This document shows positions 46,380 through 59,223 of a stretch of DNA of 64,000 nt, piece after piece. Positions within the stretch are counted from its first letter, which is position 1; each line of letters starts with the position of its first letter. Source of the DNA: Chaenocephalus aceratus (taxonomy: Eukaryota > Chordata > Actinopteri > Perciformes > Channichthyidae); assembly GCA_023974075.1 (NCBI GenBank), contig CM043800.1, positions 4,843,319-4,907,318 of the forward strand. Reading direction: 5' to 3'. The notes under the pieces are model-generated. The model made no database searches. It was not told where the DNA came from and saw only the letters and a program-made list of their open reading frames with translations. Made by a program: the position numbers and the translations under genes.

Positions 46380-47560
46380 ACCTTCAAGTTAAACAATACT
46401 ACAGTAAACAATTAACACAGTAGGCCTAAATTATGTGGATTAAATCACGTTTATTTAGTTAAAAATAAACTAAATATGATTGTTTGAATGATTAAATGTC
46501 ATCAGGCACCTTCAAGTTAAACAATCAGGTGCACACTTTAATGTGCCGCCACTTCCGGACTCGGCTTGACTCGGTTTAAAGAATGCACAAATGTGTTTAA
46601 TCGTTTATGTCAGATATGTACTAAGTAGCCTAAAAAATGTTCCTGCTCAAGATTAGATTCAACTTTATTGTTATTGCACATGTTGCAGGTAGGCCTACCG
46701 AGACAACGAAATGCAGTGTAGCTTCTAACCAGGTGCAACAAGCAGCGAAAAGTAATGTGCACAATACTACAGTACACAATTAACACAGTAAATTATGTGG
46801 ATTAAACCACATTTATTTCGTTAAAAAGAAACGAAATATGATTTTGTTTGAATGATTAAATTTAGGGTGAATTGCCCTAATGTGGGACATTTTTGCATTT
46901 CAGACTTCGGGAATATATTGCGATATGAAGCCGATACAATAAATCAAAATCCAGTAAGCCTACCATTCCGAAATCCCCAGTAATATTAGACACTAATAAT
47001 ACAGTAAACTATTAATACTGTACATATTATTGTTTGCCCGTGGGATTAGGATGATCGGTAGTGAGAGCCGCTGCATTTTCCTCCGGTCGGATGTGATATA
47101 AAAACAAAGCGATTATTTTTGTTGTTGTAAACTCACATGGATTAAATGTAGTGCATTTATTTCAACTCGCGAACATATGATACATTAAATGATTGTGAGG
47201 ATGATGATTGAAAATCGTTTGTTTGAGTCTGGATGCATTTCCTGATCTAAAAACATAGCGATGGTTTTGTACTTACGCCAACGTGAATTAAACATTATTT
47301 TGTTCAATAAAAACATGGTGATGTTTAGTAAATGATTACATGTCTCTTATTTAGCACAGAATATGATCCTATCCGTGACATATGGATCTTAACAAATATC
47401 CGCTATATCAGATACCTGTAGATCAGCTGTTTATTTCACATGAGTTCCAGTGTGGCAGCTTTTCACGGCTCCCCCTGGTGGATCCATGATCCATTGCAGC
47501 TGGTTTCATTATAATTAAATGTATTTATCAAGGGGGCGTTTCAAGTCCTGCGGGGGGTTT
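46380..47560. repeat. Degenerate repeat mosaic
   Basis: Two related ~105-bp direct blocks (46392-46499 and 46762-46862, both with AATTAACACAGTA and ATTATGTGGATTAAA). Between them 46660-46760 matches the complement of 6940-7025. 46520-46565 resembles 7215-7260. Likely an old, rearranged copy of the TA-flanked family of 6373-7351. Confidence 0.5.
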
Positions 47561-47639
47561 TCCTTTTCAGCAGGGGCCCACCCCGTGCCGATCACGGACC
47601 CGCACGGGTAGGCGTCTGAAACGAAGCGCTACATCTGTA

Positions 47640-48336
47640 CTAGTATACTATGAAAACTACTTTATTTACACAAAATAATTTGTGGGTATTTCTGCAATAT
47701 ATTACATTTTTTGTGAATATTTATACATTTATTTAACATTTTAGAGATGTTTTATAATAAGATTTCTTTTTATTCTACAACAGTACAGAATACAGTTATT
47801 TTTTGTTTTTTTACATTTTGTTACATTACATTTAAGGTTTTACTGCAACAAAAAAAAGGAAAGTTGCCTTCATTTTACATGCAGTAAAATGATTTTATGT
47901 GTTTTTACATAGAATTCAATGTAATTTAACTTTCAAGACAATTAAACAATAGAATTATCCTGTAAAAAACGATAATTTCGCATCAAACCAATTTACAGAA
48001 TAAAACCTTTATTTATTTTAAATAAAAGTAATTTACTGTATTTTTATGGTATTTACACTTAATATAGAAAAACAAGAAAGGTCTGTAAAATAATGCAGTA
48101 CATTTCTGTGAATTTTTTTTTTTTTTACAGTGTAGGAAAAGCATATATATTGCACAAATTATTTTTAAAATCATATTTTACTCATATTTATGGGTGCATT
48201 CCATATTCTAAACACACAAATATTGACAATGTATATAATTAATTATTATTATTATTATTAATAATAATGTTTTTGTCTGTGGTTTAGGGAGGGTGGCGCC
48301 CTATCGCCCCCTATTGGCCAGCCGCCACTGTGGTTA
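47640..48336. mobile_element. AT-rich MITE-like region with an ACAGTG-type and a CCGCCACTG-type end
   Basis: AT-rich DNA ending TTTTTTTACAGTGTAG at about 48135, typical of a fish ACTGTAAAA MITE. It is followed at 48290-48336 by GGCCAGCCGCCACTG, the complement of the CAGTGGCGGC hAT end also seen at 61738. Left boundaries not found. Confidence 0.4.
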
Positions 48337-48352
48337 GTGCTTTTAAAGTGCC

Positions 48353-48373
48353 TCATATATATATATATATATT
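48353..48373. repeat. (AT)n run
   Basis: About 10 AT units. Confidence 0.9.
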
Positions 48374-48947
48374 TGGGAAAGTCACATTCAATTGTGGCAT
48401 TGAGCCGACTACTCCTCAGTCCTGGCCATGCTTTTAGATAAATAAAAGACAATGAAGACTGACTGCAAATCACTAAAGTCTGCTTAGTTTTGAATTACAG
48501 CCAAGCCAAGGAAGAGCGCTGGACATTGAAGCAAATGTCTGTAGTGGCCAAACGGTGGTACTATAAGTTACGTGTCACTCAGTGACATAATTGGGCCAAA
48601 AAATAATTTTTCCCATTGACTTAAATTATTTTTATTAAATCAGTTACCCAGTACAAACACTATGAAAGCCCTTATTTACATCATTAGGGTCTAAAAGCTG
48701 CAGAATGTGCTAAAAGCCGAACACAGTTACCTTACCTCTCCTTTCATCTGACGGAGCTGCAGATTGGAGGCAGGGCTCTATTGACCTAGATCCGGGGCTG
48801 CATCTCACTTCTCTTAACTTCAATCCTTGCGTCCCTCACTTGCGTCTTAGTCCCTTCCACCAGGGAAGCATGGAGAGACGCAAGGAAACCACGAGAAGGG
48901 AGAAGAAGCAGGGAAATGAGTTTTAAGAGCAATGGGACATCCTTTCC

Positions 48948-49136
48948 ATTACATGTCACTTGTTAGACGCTTTTATCCAAAGCAACTTATATACTCAATA
49001 CTGCGGGTAATCCCCACAGGAGCAATTTGGGGTGAAGTGTCTTGCCCAGGGACACAACGACATGCTGACTGCAGTGGGGTTTGAACCTGTGACCCCCTGA
49101 TACGAACACCAACGCACAACCCACTGCACCACACGC
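48948..49136 (-). mobile_element. Full-length tRNA-derived SINE with LINE-type tail
   Basis: Read on the minus strand: A-box-like TGGTGCAGTGGG, B-box GGTTCAAACCC, then the body GTGTCCCTGGGCAAGACAC, and the tail TTTGGATAAAAGCGTCTAAC. The tail matches the 3' end of the L2-like LINE at 13164-13215 (ACGCTTTTATCCAAAG in complement), the relation expected if that LINE family mobilises this SINE. Confidence 0.88.
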
Positions 49137-49490
49137 TCATTTCCTCGGAGCGTCACGTGAAGCGACGTCCGTTTGTGATGACGCCGCACAGCTGATCGTC
49201 TGACAGCAACCAGCTCTGTCCCCGTTATTTTCACAAACACCCCTGCCTCTGTTAGTACACATTTACTGACATAAACATTTGTATCATCTGTTGTAGACCC
49301 AAATAAATTAAATAAGAACTCATTCTCAAAAAAGATAAACGCCATTCTTAAAATGTATAAACAAACAATAGTTTGATTGATATTGATTTGAGTGACAATG
49401 ACAATTATTGAGAGAAGAAAAAGAGATATGTTATCTATCAAAACCCAGTTAGATTAACATTCATTGGATTGTCCACTTTGTTGTTCAGAT

Positions 49491-49887
49491 CCATCCATCT
49501 TCTCCCGCTTATCCGTGGTTGGGTCGCGGGGGTAGCAGTTCCAGCAGAGAGCCCCAAACTTTCTTTTCCCTGGCGACATCAACCAGCTCTGACTGGGGGA
49601 TCCCAAGGCGCTCCCAGGCCAGCGAAGAGATATAATCCCTCCACCTGGTCCTAGGTCTACCCCTCGGTCTCCTCCCAGCTGGACGTGCCTGGAACACCTC
49701 CCTCGGGAGGCGCCCAGGTGGCATCCTTACTAGGTGCCCGAACCACCTCAACTGGCTCCTTTCGACGCGAAGGAGGAGCGGTTCAACTCCGAGTCCCTCC
49801 CGGATGACTGAACTTCTCACCTTATTCCTGCGGAGGAAATCTCGGCTGCTTGTATCCGCGATCTCGTTCTTTCGGTCATGACCATCA
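49491..49887 (-). mobile_element. 5'-truncated Rex3 (RTE-clade) LINE
   Basis: Flanked by 12-bp duplications TGTTGTTCAGAT (49479-49490, 49888-49899). The minus strand encodes the ORF2 C-terminus (LRWFGHLVRMPPGRLP, RRPRGRPRTRWRDYIS, ELLPPRPNHG) and ends in GATGGATGG, the Rex3-type tail. About 400 bp, the usual short truncated copy. Confidence 0.9.
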
Positions 49888-50213
49888 TGTTGTTCAGATA
49901 TCACATATTTGTAACTAAATGATACATGAATTGATACAAAACACGGTATACACTGAGGAGTGACTCCTGTGCGTTTCATGTGTTATTTTCACTCCGTTGG
50001 GAAACTGCTCTCATGTCAAGAAGCATCAGATCAGTGCATGCGCTGCATCGTCCAATCAGTGAGCGATACACAGTAAGGGGGCGGGGCGAGTGGCTGAGGA
50101 TTTCACCAGAGGACGGTCTGGTTGTTCCTGACCGTCTGGTTATCGCTCCTCCGTTATCGCTCCTCGAACCTCGGTCCTGCGGCACAAATAAGGCCACTGG
50201 GACGCTACTCAAG

Positions 50214-50435
50214 ATGGCGCAGACAAATCAACTTCCGGTGATACTGAGGAGCGAGGAAATGAAAAACAAGAGAAGTGAGATGCAGCCCGGGTTTTTGTAC
50301 TCAAGAGTCAGGAGGACATTTTGGCCTCATACACCACTGAGCAACTTTCATAGGACTGAACATTACATTATTGTACATTACAGCACAGTAGAGTTTGCAT
50401 GTTTGGTATCTTACAGTAGTGCAAAACAATGTTAA
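50214..50435 (+). other. Short open frame after an AAGATGGCG start context
   Basis: ATGGCGCAGAC at 50214 in a Kozak-like context follows GC-rich DNA (50080-50210). The predicted 70-codon product is not recognised and may be chance, or a first exon. Confidence 0.2.
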
Positions 50436-52731
50436 ACTGCCGCAACTTGGTCATTTAAAAGGTCTTACATTTGGAATAACAGAAGTCCTGTGTGGAAGAT
50501 GATGATGTCCATGTGGCAGGAGCGTTATGTGAGAAATATAAAATGTAAAATGAGAGACTTCCCAATTAGACAAATGTATTATTTATATACATCTTTAAAT
50601 GTGTCATTTATTATTTATATACATCTTAGCATTTGTCATGAACTTGTTTTTGTGTTTCCCATTAAAACATTTTAAATCTGTTTTAAGTTTTCTCTCCTTA
50701 TGTCATGTCTTTTTTTATTTCCTGTGTTTTCCTGCCTGTTTGATTGTCTGTCCTGGTCTCATGAGTTCCACCTGTCCCTCATCAGCCCTGAACCACCTGA
50801 CCTCCTGCACACCTGCACTTTATCCTCTCAATAGTTGAGCCAGTATTTAAGTCCTGGTGTTGTCACAACTTTGTTTGTTGAATGTGGGAATTGCTGTTCT
50901 GTTTAACCTTGCCCTGTCCTATGCCAAAGGTCATTATTCAAGATATGAACATTAAGACAAAACTTTGATAATATAACCTTTTTATATCTTCTGTATTATT
51001 TGTCACAATAAATCAACTGTACATATGGTACTGCTCATCTTCAATACAAAATAAAACGCAGTTATTATCCGGTATTGCAAACAATTGCTAACCCGAGGTG
51101 ACTGCTAAAGCTGGAAATAAGTTAAACGGCTTTCCTGCGGGCGGCCATCTTTTTCCGGCTTATGCTACTGGAACAGTTAACTTGGGTGTGAAGTCACTCC
51201 CAGTTCTGACGTAATGGAATGCAGCATATTTTACATTTATATTATTCTACTTGCTCAATTCAGACCCCCTCCATTAGCTTACAGCTTCCGTCAGTTTTGG
51301 TTTTGACTGCTTCCACATATTGAGGGGATATTTACACATTTTTAATGGAACACATTAAAATCAGGCTCAATGTCGGATAACCATTTGTCATTTGGACTGA
51401 GAAGGCCCTCATCTGAAAACCAGACGTGTGGCCAAGACAAATATTTACATTTGAACCACACTCAAGGTAACCTGACATGACAAGTAATCAGATCTCAGTA
51501 CTAGCCGAGCACATGTTCACCGCCAACATTATACCGTGTTAACCTGCAAGTCCCCAAACCCGACACCATTACCCCCACATCCCCAGCGTCCTCTCAAAGC
51601 AGAAATGACTGCCGAATGTGAAAGTCCTTAACTGTGTCACCCCCACAGTTGGGAGGTTGGATGTAGCAGGCAGGGGAACATTATCCTTTAACAGAAATGT
51701 ATTGATTTATGGAGTTCATAATCTGCAGTGGCACAGAGGGGGAAGATGTGGCTCATTCCAGCTTTCTGAGGCTTACACTTTAATGAAGTCATTTATCTCT
51801 GATCTGAACCTATACGCCATCCATCCATCGAGCAGTAGCCTCTTGTCCTCTGAGAACATAGCAGGGTCAGCACAACTGCAATATGAAAAGCATAGAGGAC
51901 CCCATGCGTTTTGATATCTGCCATTAAAGTTGACCTTATCCAAGTAAAGTTATATTTGTAATAAGATGTTGTAGTGCACTCTGTCACTGGTTTGCTTTTG
52001 CATTTTGGCAACATGAAGATTTACCGATAGGGTAACTTTAAAACTGGCTAATAAATAGCAGTAGATAGCAAACGTTTATTATTACAGAAGCTATCTATTA
52101 TCATTCGCCACTACAGGCAATAAGTCCACCTCACACAGAAGCAGATTTCACTGCAAAGTCAAACGTTAGGGTTCGAAAAGGGCTAGGAGAGAATGGGGCA
52201 CAGTGTTTTCTTTTATCTGGGTTACCTCATCTTTTAACCATTTTCTCCATTACACACTTTGTGCTCTATCTGGTGCCCCAGGTACTCCCAGTCCAAGAAG
52301 CTTTTGTGTGATAAAGAAACGAATGAATTTAGAAAATCTCACTCACACATCTTGTAAACCTCTGGCACCCACTGTATCCTGCAAATCATGAATAATGCAT
52401 GCTATTCCGAGTTCCATCTTGTTCTCATATGACCTATAGCCAAAATGATTATGCAGATAGAAGCATATAAATAAATAATCAAATGTTATAAATGGTCACC
52501 TGGGGCATGGACGACTCCTGTGCATTTGTCTGTGGGGGACAAAATGAGACGGTGCTTCCTCATGTTATTTCCATTATTTTTTTTCTTTAGAAGAAGTGAT
52601 TGGCCTGAATTAACACGCTAATGTGGTGGCTGTTGTTTGCACAGCCATTTAAAATGTAATTATTTTCAGCCTGGCAGAATGGTGATGGCAGCTGAGGCCT
52701 GCAGCTCATGGATTAACTTGCCTCAATAAAG

Positions 52732-52735
<4 letters not shown>
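50436..52735. other. Noncoding stretch, nothing firm
   Basis: 50690-50870 loosely resembles the complement of the repeat at 19445-19725 (phrases like CACCTGTCCCTCATCAGCCC). The rest holds only short ORFs. Confidence 0.4.

Positions 52736-52772
<37 letters not shown>
52735..52772. repeat. (CA)n microsatellite, left part
   Basis: Continues at 53159-53198 beyond the hAT MITE that inserted into it. Confidence 0.95.
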
Positions 52773-52773
<1 letters not shown>

Positions 52774-53157
52774 AGAGCTCGCGTCTATGACGGAAAAATC
52801 TGAAAGCAGTCCGGATTAGAACAAACTCGGAACAGTGCTAAAGTGTTATGCATGCCTGCCAAAAAGGAAATGATACCGTTTCCAAACCCAACTTTGCCGT
52901 ACAAATCATTGACATTTCTGGGAGTTTTGGCTTTACGCTGTGCGCATTTCCGCAAGTTGCAGTGGGCACACATAACACGGCGCTAACAGTTCACAAACGT
53001 GCGCCCGCCCCCCGTTGACAGTTCACGACTGTGCTCCCCCCCCCCCCCCCCCCCCCCCCAGAGTGTAAAGGCCGACGGGTAATACTGAATTTTGACGGAA
53101 ATTGTACGATCCTGTCCGTCAAAATGACGGGCAGTGAAAAAGTCTAGCGCAACCTCT

Positions 53158-53158
<1 letters not shown>
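52773..53158. mobile_element. hAT MITE inserted in a CA microsatellite
   Basis: The ends CAGAGCTCGCGTCTATGACGG and the inverse of CAGAGGTTGCGCTAGACTTT share CAGAG..GCG. The flanks are ACACACAC on both sides, necessarily ambiguous in a CA run. It contains a poly-C run (53036-53059) and an inner TGACGG motif near both ends. Confidence 0.8.

Positions 53159-53198
<40 letters not shown>
53159..53198. repeat. (CA)n microsatellite, right part
   Basis: About 20 CA units. Confidence 0.95.
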
Positions 53199-53204
<6 letters not shown>

Positions 53205-54065
53205 TATTCACTGTTTAGCATCGTAATGTCTAATCTCACTTACAGTTGGTTTTGTTTATTCTGAGCCATGCATAATTGCATTGTTGTTAGGTTAAAATTG
53301 CCCAAATACAAGCACACTAGGATTGTAAACAAAAGTCACATGACTAAAGAATGGTGCAGTAATGGATTATCTCACGTGCAGACCTCATGAATTAAGAAAT
53401 GTGTATATTGCATATTTATTTGATAGCAGAGGTTTTAAATTGCTTTATGTTATGTCAAAGTTGTTGTTACTAATAGTTGTTATCTTTGTCCTGTAAACTC
53501 TGCTTTTATCAACCTTGTCTCCACCTTAACAGGCAGCTTTTTCCATGAAAAACTTTGCATGGAGCTAATGATTGACCAACCATCTGGAGCATAAAGTCTT
53601 CCCAGTTAGTCGCTTTACTATCAGTGCTGACACGATGCAAAATATAAAACTTTTTTTTTTAATAAGTATTGTGTGGCTGACTAACCCACTGTGGCTGGGT
53701 ATATTACATCTGTCAATCTCTCCATCACAGCCAATTAAAGGAGAAAAAGCAGCCATAGAAGAGGCTGATGCAGTCTGGTGAACCTGAATGCACCTTTAGG
53801 TACAACCTTTGGTAGAGATTCTGCAGCTGAAGCGGTAAAACAGAAAACATTATGGATAAGATGAAAGGTTGGGTTTGGCCAGCTGATACGATGCATTGAA
53901 TATCAACGTTATTGCTTCTTACACTCAGGCCATGTCAGTGCTATCCAAATGGCAATGCACTAAACTAAAAGCTTAAGCTGCTTGTGGTCACACCCAAACA
54001 GCTTTGCATGAAATAAACTAAAATTAAAAGCCCTTTGTCAAACTGTTTGCTGGCTGTCGAGGCCT
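53199..54065. other. Noncoding stretch, nothing recognised
   Basis: Only short ORFs, no inverted ends seen. Confidence 0.4.
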
Positions 54066-54289
54066 GGCCAGAGGCCTGTACTACGAATCTAGTTCAACAT
54101 ATCCTGGATATGTTTGAGTTAGCCGGTTTACCTAATCCAAAACAAACCCGCTCTCGCTAACTCAAGCCAGCTTTGTCCTATCTAGTTAGGTGCGCGTAAA
54201 ATGGGTGGTATTTGGAGCATTCGACCAATCGGAATAAATGGAGAAGCCTAGAGCAGCGTACTTCACAGCGGAGGGAACAAGCTGTCATC

Positions 54290-54436
54290 ATGAGCCACTC
54301 TGAAGATCTAAAGCGCATTATAAAGGCAAAGAGCAACACGGTTGCGGCTGCCAAAAGTCCCCAAAGCAGTTGGCAACAGATTGCTGACTCCGTGAATGCG
54401 TCCTATGTAACGGTGTGCACAGCTGCACATCTTTAA
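54290..54436 (+). pseudogene. Harbinger Myb-like protein, N-terminal exon
   Basis: The reading SEDLKRIIKAKSNTVAAAKS then SSWQQIADSVNAS is the first helix pair of the Myb/SANT-like DNA-binding protein that Harbinger elements encode beside their transposase. It probably splices out after the VNA segment; the following codons reach a stop at 54434. The part carrying the usual TWQQLK motif was not found and may have been lost to insertions. Confidence 0.65.
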
Positions 54437-54997
54437 AAAGTGTATTGGATGCATGGCAGTCATGAACAAAAATAAATCCGGCGCTTCTAGATTAATTTTC
54501 TAGTTTAGCGGGTAAATAGTCATTAAAATACCAAATTGATCATTGAGTGGCAGCCGTTTTGTCTTTATAATATCATCGCCCGAGGGTCACAAGTGGACTT
54601 TAAGCCATGCTTTAAGCCTAATTTTTTTTTTTTATCCTTTTAATTTATAGCATTTTTTTTAATTCAAGCTGTACATGACATTTTTTATTTCGTTGTTCAG
54701 ATGTAACCCCGGTAGGTCTAAAAGGACCTGGGAACAAACTAAAACTAGAGAATGCAATTCCTGAAGAAATTGCTAGTGGGAATGCTTTATGCTGAAAATC
54801 TGCCGCTAAACTGCTATGCTGAAATGTAATGTGTAAGAAGAAAGTGAAGAATTTAGATTTAAATGATACATGAACACTGGGGGCTTGAATATGTGATGAG
54901 AGAAGAAAAGAAAGTAAAAAGGCTTGGAAAAGCAGCAGAATATTTGAATTGCAAACTTCTGAACTAACTTGATCGCGAATGATCTGTTGTATGTCAT

Positions 54998-56290
54998 TTG
55001 ATGACACCCCATAATACGCTTAGATGCGTTGATGGCTGTATTGTTACCAAACCTGTGAAGTTTTGGGGCGTTTGGAGCAGTTTCACTGAAGTTATGAGAA
55101 AGCAGTGTTTCATGGCGAGCATTGTGTTGCCATGGCAACAGCATTTGAAGAAATCTCAAAATTGTCCCGTAGATGTCTTCACGGCTGGACTGTTAGCACA
55201 CATGTGAAGTTTGAGCACTTTTTGAACATTTTCATAGGTGTAGGGTTCGGTACCGAGAACCGGAACCGGTTCCAACATTTCGATTCCAACGGCATCATTT
55301 AGAAATGTGAATTTCGGTTCCGCTTTTCGATGCATGAGGAAATGTTTCTCGCCGCTCTCCGTAGCCTACTGTATAACTGCGGCGGGGCGGAAAATGTAGC
55401 GTTGTACCCAAAGTGTAGCGTTGTACCCATAGTACAACGACAGATCCCCCCTAGATCTAGTCTCTAGTAATTCTTCTTAATTAAAGTGCATCAGATTGAA
55501 GCATTTTACTTTAAAATGTTCAAACATTTCTTCCCGGTATGCCTGAGAAGGCAGATATGCTTGTTTTTCTCAACAAGAACTGTTTTTAAATGGGGGGGGG
55601 GGGGTTTCCTTTAAAAGTTGGACTGTTGCACTGTTGTAGCTTCAGTGGTTCTCAGGTTACAGTTACATAGCAGTGAATATAAACAGACTGATTAATGTTA
55701 ATATTACTGTAGACTAACCTGTGTAAAAGTTTCTCGAATAAATGTAATTTTTTTGGTGGAAGAAGCATGTATATTTGTTTTACCCTGCCCCTCAAAGAAT
55801 CGGAATTAAGAACCGGAATCGAAAAGTAGAATCAGAATCGTGGAAATTCAAACAATACCCAACCCTACATAGGAGTTATAGCGACATCATGTTTTATGGC
55901 GAGGGATACGTTTCCATGGAAACGGCATATTTTGAGATCTCAGATTTGGCATAGAGCTGTTGAGGCATGGACCGGTGATATACAAGTGAAGATTGGGGGA
56001 CGATTGCACCGTGTCGATTGGACATACAGCCACATCGTGTTTCATAGCGAGTGGTCTGTCGCCATGGCAACTGCATTTGATGACACCCCATACTACACTT
56101 AGATGCGTTGATGGCTGCATCGTTACCAAACCTGTGAAGTTCTGGGCTGTTTTCACTGAAGTTATGAGAGAACCGTGTTTCAAGGTGAGCATTGTGTTGC
56201 CATGGCAACGGCATTTGAAGAAATCTCAAAACTGTCCCGTAGATGTCTTCACGGCTGGACTGTTAGCACACTGCTATCTGAAGTCTGCTG
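54998..56290 (+). repeat. Repeat array with RFX-type X-box palindromes
   Basis: Four related units of roughly 100-200 bases around GTTTCAT-GCGAG and GCCATGGCAAC-GCATTTGA. The centres are GTTGCCATGGCAAC at 55126-55139 and 56196-56209, GTCGCCATGGCAAC at 56058-56071 and GTTTCCATGGAAAC at 55910-55923. The first and last units share a further 170 bases (GATGACACCCCATA through GACTGTTAGCACA). A hAT MITE (55241-55867) splits the array. The 14-base palindrome is the consensus of RFX transcription-factor X-boxes; binding is only inferred. Confidence 0.75.
55241..55867. mobile_element. hAT MITE
   Basis: The ends TAGGGTTCGGTACC and GGTATTGTTTG/ACCCAACCCTA-type inverse have 8-bp duplications CATAGGTG / CATAGGAG (55233-55240, 55868-55875; one mismatch). 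627 bp with subterminal GAACCGG/CCGGTTC motifs. Confidence 0.85.
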
Positions 56291-56924
56291 CTCTGAGCAT
56301 GTCAGTTGGAGTGAGGACATCATCGTGTTTCATTACACATATGTTTATATTTGAGCTAACGAGGCGTCCAGAGATCACAGGTTTCCATTGTTCTGAATGA
56401 GAGATAAACCTCTTACATGTGAACGAGGCATTTTGTTTAATTATTTGTCATTTTTCAAGCTACGGGATGTTTTCCTACGTTTGTCATGAAAGATTATGTC
56501 TCAGGTATGTAGGGTTTGGGAATTATGGCAGTTTTAAAAAAAAATATGAAGGCACATTTCAAACTGTCCTCCACTCTAACTCTGACATCACGCACTCTGC
56601 CTTAACGAGCTGCCCAATGTTAAAGTTCAAATGTTAAAAATGTGATGAATTATTATTTATTTTTTTATTATTTATTTAAAGGACAGTGCACATTAATTCA
56701 CATTGCTGTAAAGGAGCCAGTATTAGCCAGCAGGCAACTGTTGTCCTTGGCAAGATGTTAAATGACCACAACAAGACTAGAAAATAAAAACATAATTAAA
56801 TAGAGTACAGCAGACAACATCAGTACAACAATAAATAAATAGCAGTACAACAATAAATAGGAACAGCAGTACAACAATAGAGAGGAACAAACAAACATGC
56901 AAACAGATGAAATATAATCATACC

Positions 56925-58042
56925 CAGGGTTGGGAGGGTTACTTTGTAAATGTAATCAGTTACTGATTACTGATTACATGGCTCTGAAAGTAATCCGAAT
57001 ACAGTTACAGTTACGTGTCTTTAACGTAATCAGATTACTTTTAGATTACTTTTGGATTACTTTCTTTTTCCATCACAGATGGGTATGTTTTGGTGAACAG
57101 GAGACACAAAAAGCAAAAGGAAACTGAACGTGTTTTTACTGTTTTAATGGCTTATCAAGAGCACACTGAAACATCACATCTGAAACGATGTAACAACATA
57201 ATAAACTTTTTGGGGATGCAGCTTGGGATGTGAGGAGTGAGGGACACGGCTTAGAACGGGCGTGTCGCCTTCTGTCCTGCCAGTGTTAGCAGGACATTAA
57301 TTAAAATGTCGAACTCGGACTTCATTGTAAGGACATTTCGGCCAGGGGTGTAGAGCTATATTTGTTTAAGGAGAGTGAGGAGAGTGTGTGCACCAATCTG
57401 CCTTGATCTATGTATTCATATCCGTGACACTCACAGTATCTGCTGCCCACAGCTGTTTTTATAGAAGGAAAACCTCCTTCACTTCATGAAATCTCTGCAG
57501 CACCAGGAGGCAGCGGGAGGGTTAACTCAGCCTCTGAGAAGACGAGCTCGCACCGCCTTTCACGCACCGCCTTTCACGCACCGCCTTTCACGCACCGCCT
57601 TCACTGTGTTTACCTTCAGAAATAATCATTAGTAAGTCTAAAGAGCGACCGCAGGCTGATGTGTTTTAACCACACACACACACACACACGCGATTTAAAC
57701 GCAGACTTGTGTTCCTCCATGTTTCGTTGTTATTGTTTCACTGAGCGAGCGGACCCGCGATTTTTTTCCAAACGCTTTTTTGGCCCATCTGCGGCGGTAA
57801 TAGGTTTTGTGCGCTGTGATGATTCGGCTGTACCTTTAGTAATGAATATTAAATGTTGTGAGGAAATTTTTCCACCAATAATTCCAATAAGTAATCCAAA
57901 ATGTATTCACTTCAGGTTTACGAAAGTAACTGTAATCAGATTACTCGTTTTTCAAATGTAACGCGAGCTGAATACAGTTACTTGATTTTTGTATTCTGAT
58001 TACGTAACGCCGTTACATGTATTCCGTTACAACCCAACCCTG
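56925..58042. mobile_element. hAT MITE (CAGGGTTGGG family)
   Basis: The ends CAGGGTTGGGAGGGTTACTT and CCGTTACAACCCAACCCTG have abundant GTAATCAGATTAC-type subterminal motifs. This is a very common fish hAT-derived family. 1118 bp. The flanking ATCATACC / ATTCATACC suggest an imperfect 8-bp duplication. Inside, 57545-57600 is a 15-bp tandem repeat (CACGCACCGCCTTTC). Confidence 0.85.
57545..57600. repeat. 15-bp minisatellite CACGCACCGCCTTTC
   Basis: Four consecutive units inside the hAT MITE. Confidence 0.9.
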
Positions 58043-58062
58043 AGATTCATACCTTGATACAG

Positions 58063-59223
58063 TTAAAAGTGTTCACATTTTTGATTGTTTAAAAGCCAGT
58101 TCTTATGATTGTGGTTAAATGTATGATAGGAGGTGTTATTCCTGATCTGTATTGGTATTGTGTTCCAGAGTGTTGGTGCCCTCACAGAGAAACAGTGTTT
58201 ACCAAAGGAACTGGACCTAAGAGGGACTATACAGTCCCCTCTTAGGGCAGACCTTGTGGTTCTGCTGTTTGAATTGTTCTGCTGTATACAAGTGCAGAGT
58301 GGTGGGGGTGCCTTGCCGTTTAGAATTAAAAAAATGAGACATGCATCAGTGTGTTTTAAAATATGTTCCCAGCTGAGCAGGTTATGTTTGTCCAGGATTT
58401 TGCAATGGTGGTATAGCTTTGGTTTTTTGTCAAAAACTTTGAGAGCTTGCTTGTAAAGTGAGAGGATAGGCCTTAATGTTGTGCTATTCGCCTGGGTCCA
58501 GCTGGTCATACAGTATGTTAGGTGGGGAAGGATCATGGCAGTCATATAGAGTTTTGCTACAGGTGTTGTCAAACAGTTCCTTATATATCTAAAGTTTGCA
58601 TTACCTTTCTCACTTGTTTTTTGAAGGATAAAGTAGTGTCAAGGATAATGCCTAGTTATTTAAAATGTGTAACTGTTTGAATGACCTCCCCAGACACATA
58701 GACCTTGGGTTCACAGTGTGATACAGTGTTGGTCTTGCTAAAAAAACATACAGACTGTCTTCTTAACATTCAGATATAGATGTGAGTCAGTAAGCCATTG
58801 ATTTACATGAACCATTGCATCATTTAATTTGGCCGCAGCTTGGGCCTTGGTTTTTGCATGGACATAAATGACAGTGTCATCAGCGTACATTTGCACCTCA
58901 CATCTAGTGCACACTGATGGCAAGTAATTTATATAAAGGCTGAATAGAATTGGGCCCAGGATAGATCCCTGGGGTACACCCAGTTCATTCCTCAGGAGTG
59001 GTGATGTCTCGCCACTTACCCTTACACACTGAACTCTGACAGATAGGAGCTCATCCATTGCACTGGGTGAGAAATTAAAATAAGACATTTTGTGAATGAG
59101 TACTTCAAGATTATGGGATGTATCTCTGGAATTATGAAAGTTATGAATGAGAAAAGTAATAGCAATCGATTCCCGACCGAGCTGAACGTTTTGATGTTTG
59201 AACGGAGTTTCTGCGATGTTCAA
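58063..59223 (-). pseudogene. LINE ORF2 reverse transcriptase, partial
   Basis: Shows LGVPQGSILGPILFSLYINY (RT block 4) and MYADDTVIYV (block 5, the YADD catalytic motif), then a thumb region NDAMVHVNQWLTDSHLYLN. After stops and a frame change, the C-terminal domain continues with MTAMILPHLTYCMTSW and APTLWNTIPIQIRN. No endonuclease or RT blocks 1-3 are present, so it is 5'-truncated. Confidence 0.85.

Larger units (their letters stand above)
56640..59223 (-). mobile_element. LINE with RT domain, split by a hAT MITE
   Basis: Minus-strand ORFs 59223-58738 and 58572-58063 are RT and C-terminal parts of one ORF2, broken by stops between 58738 and 58572. The A/T-rich 3' UTR continues left of the MITE at 56640-56924. 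Clade uncertain; the C-terminal part resembles that of Nimb/I-like and Rex-type elements. Confidence 0.8.

Noticed and set aside
49980..50435. 151-codon ORF downstream of Rex3
   Set aside because: The compositional bias of GC-rich DNA explains its amino-terminal part, and no family is recognised; only the AAGATGGCG start was kept as a weak note.
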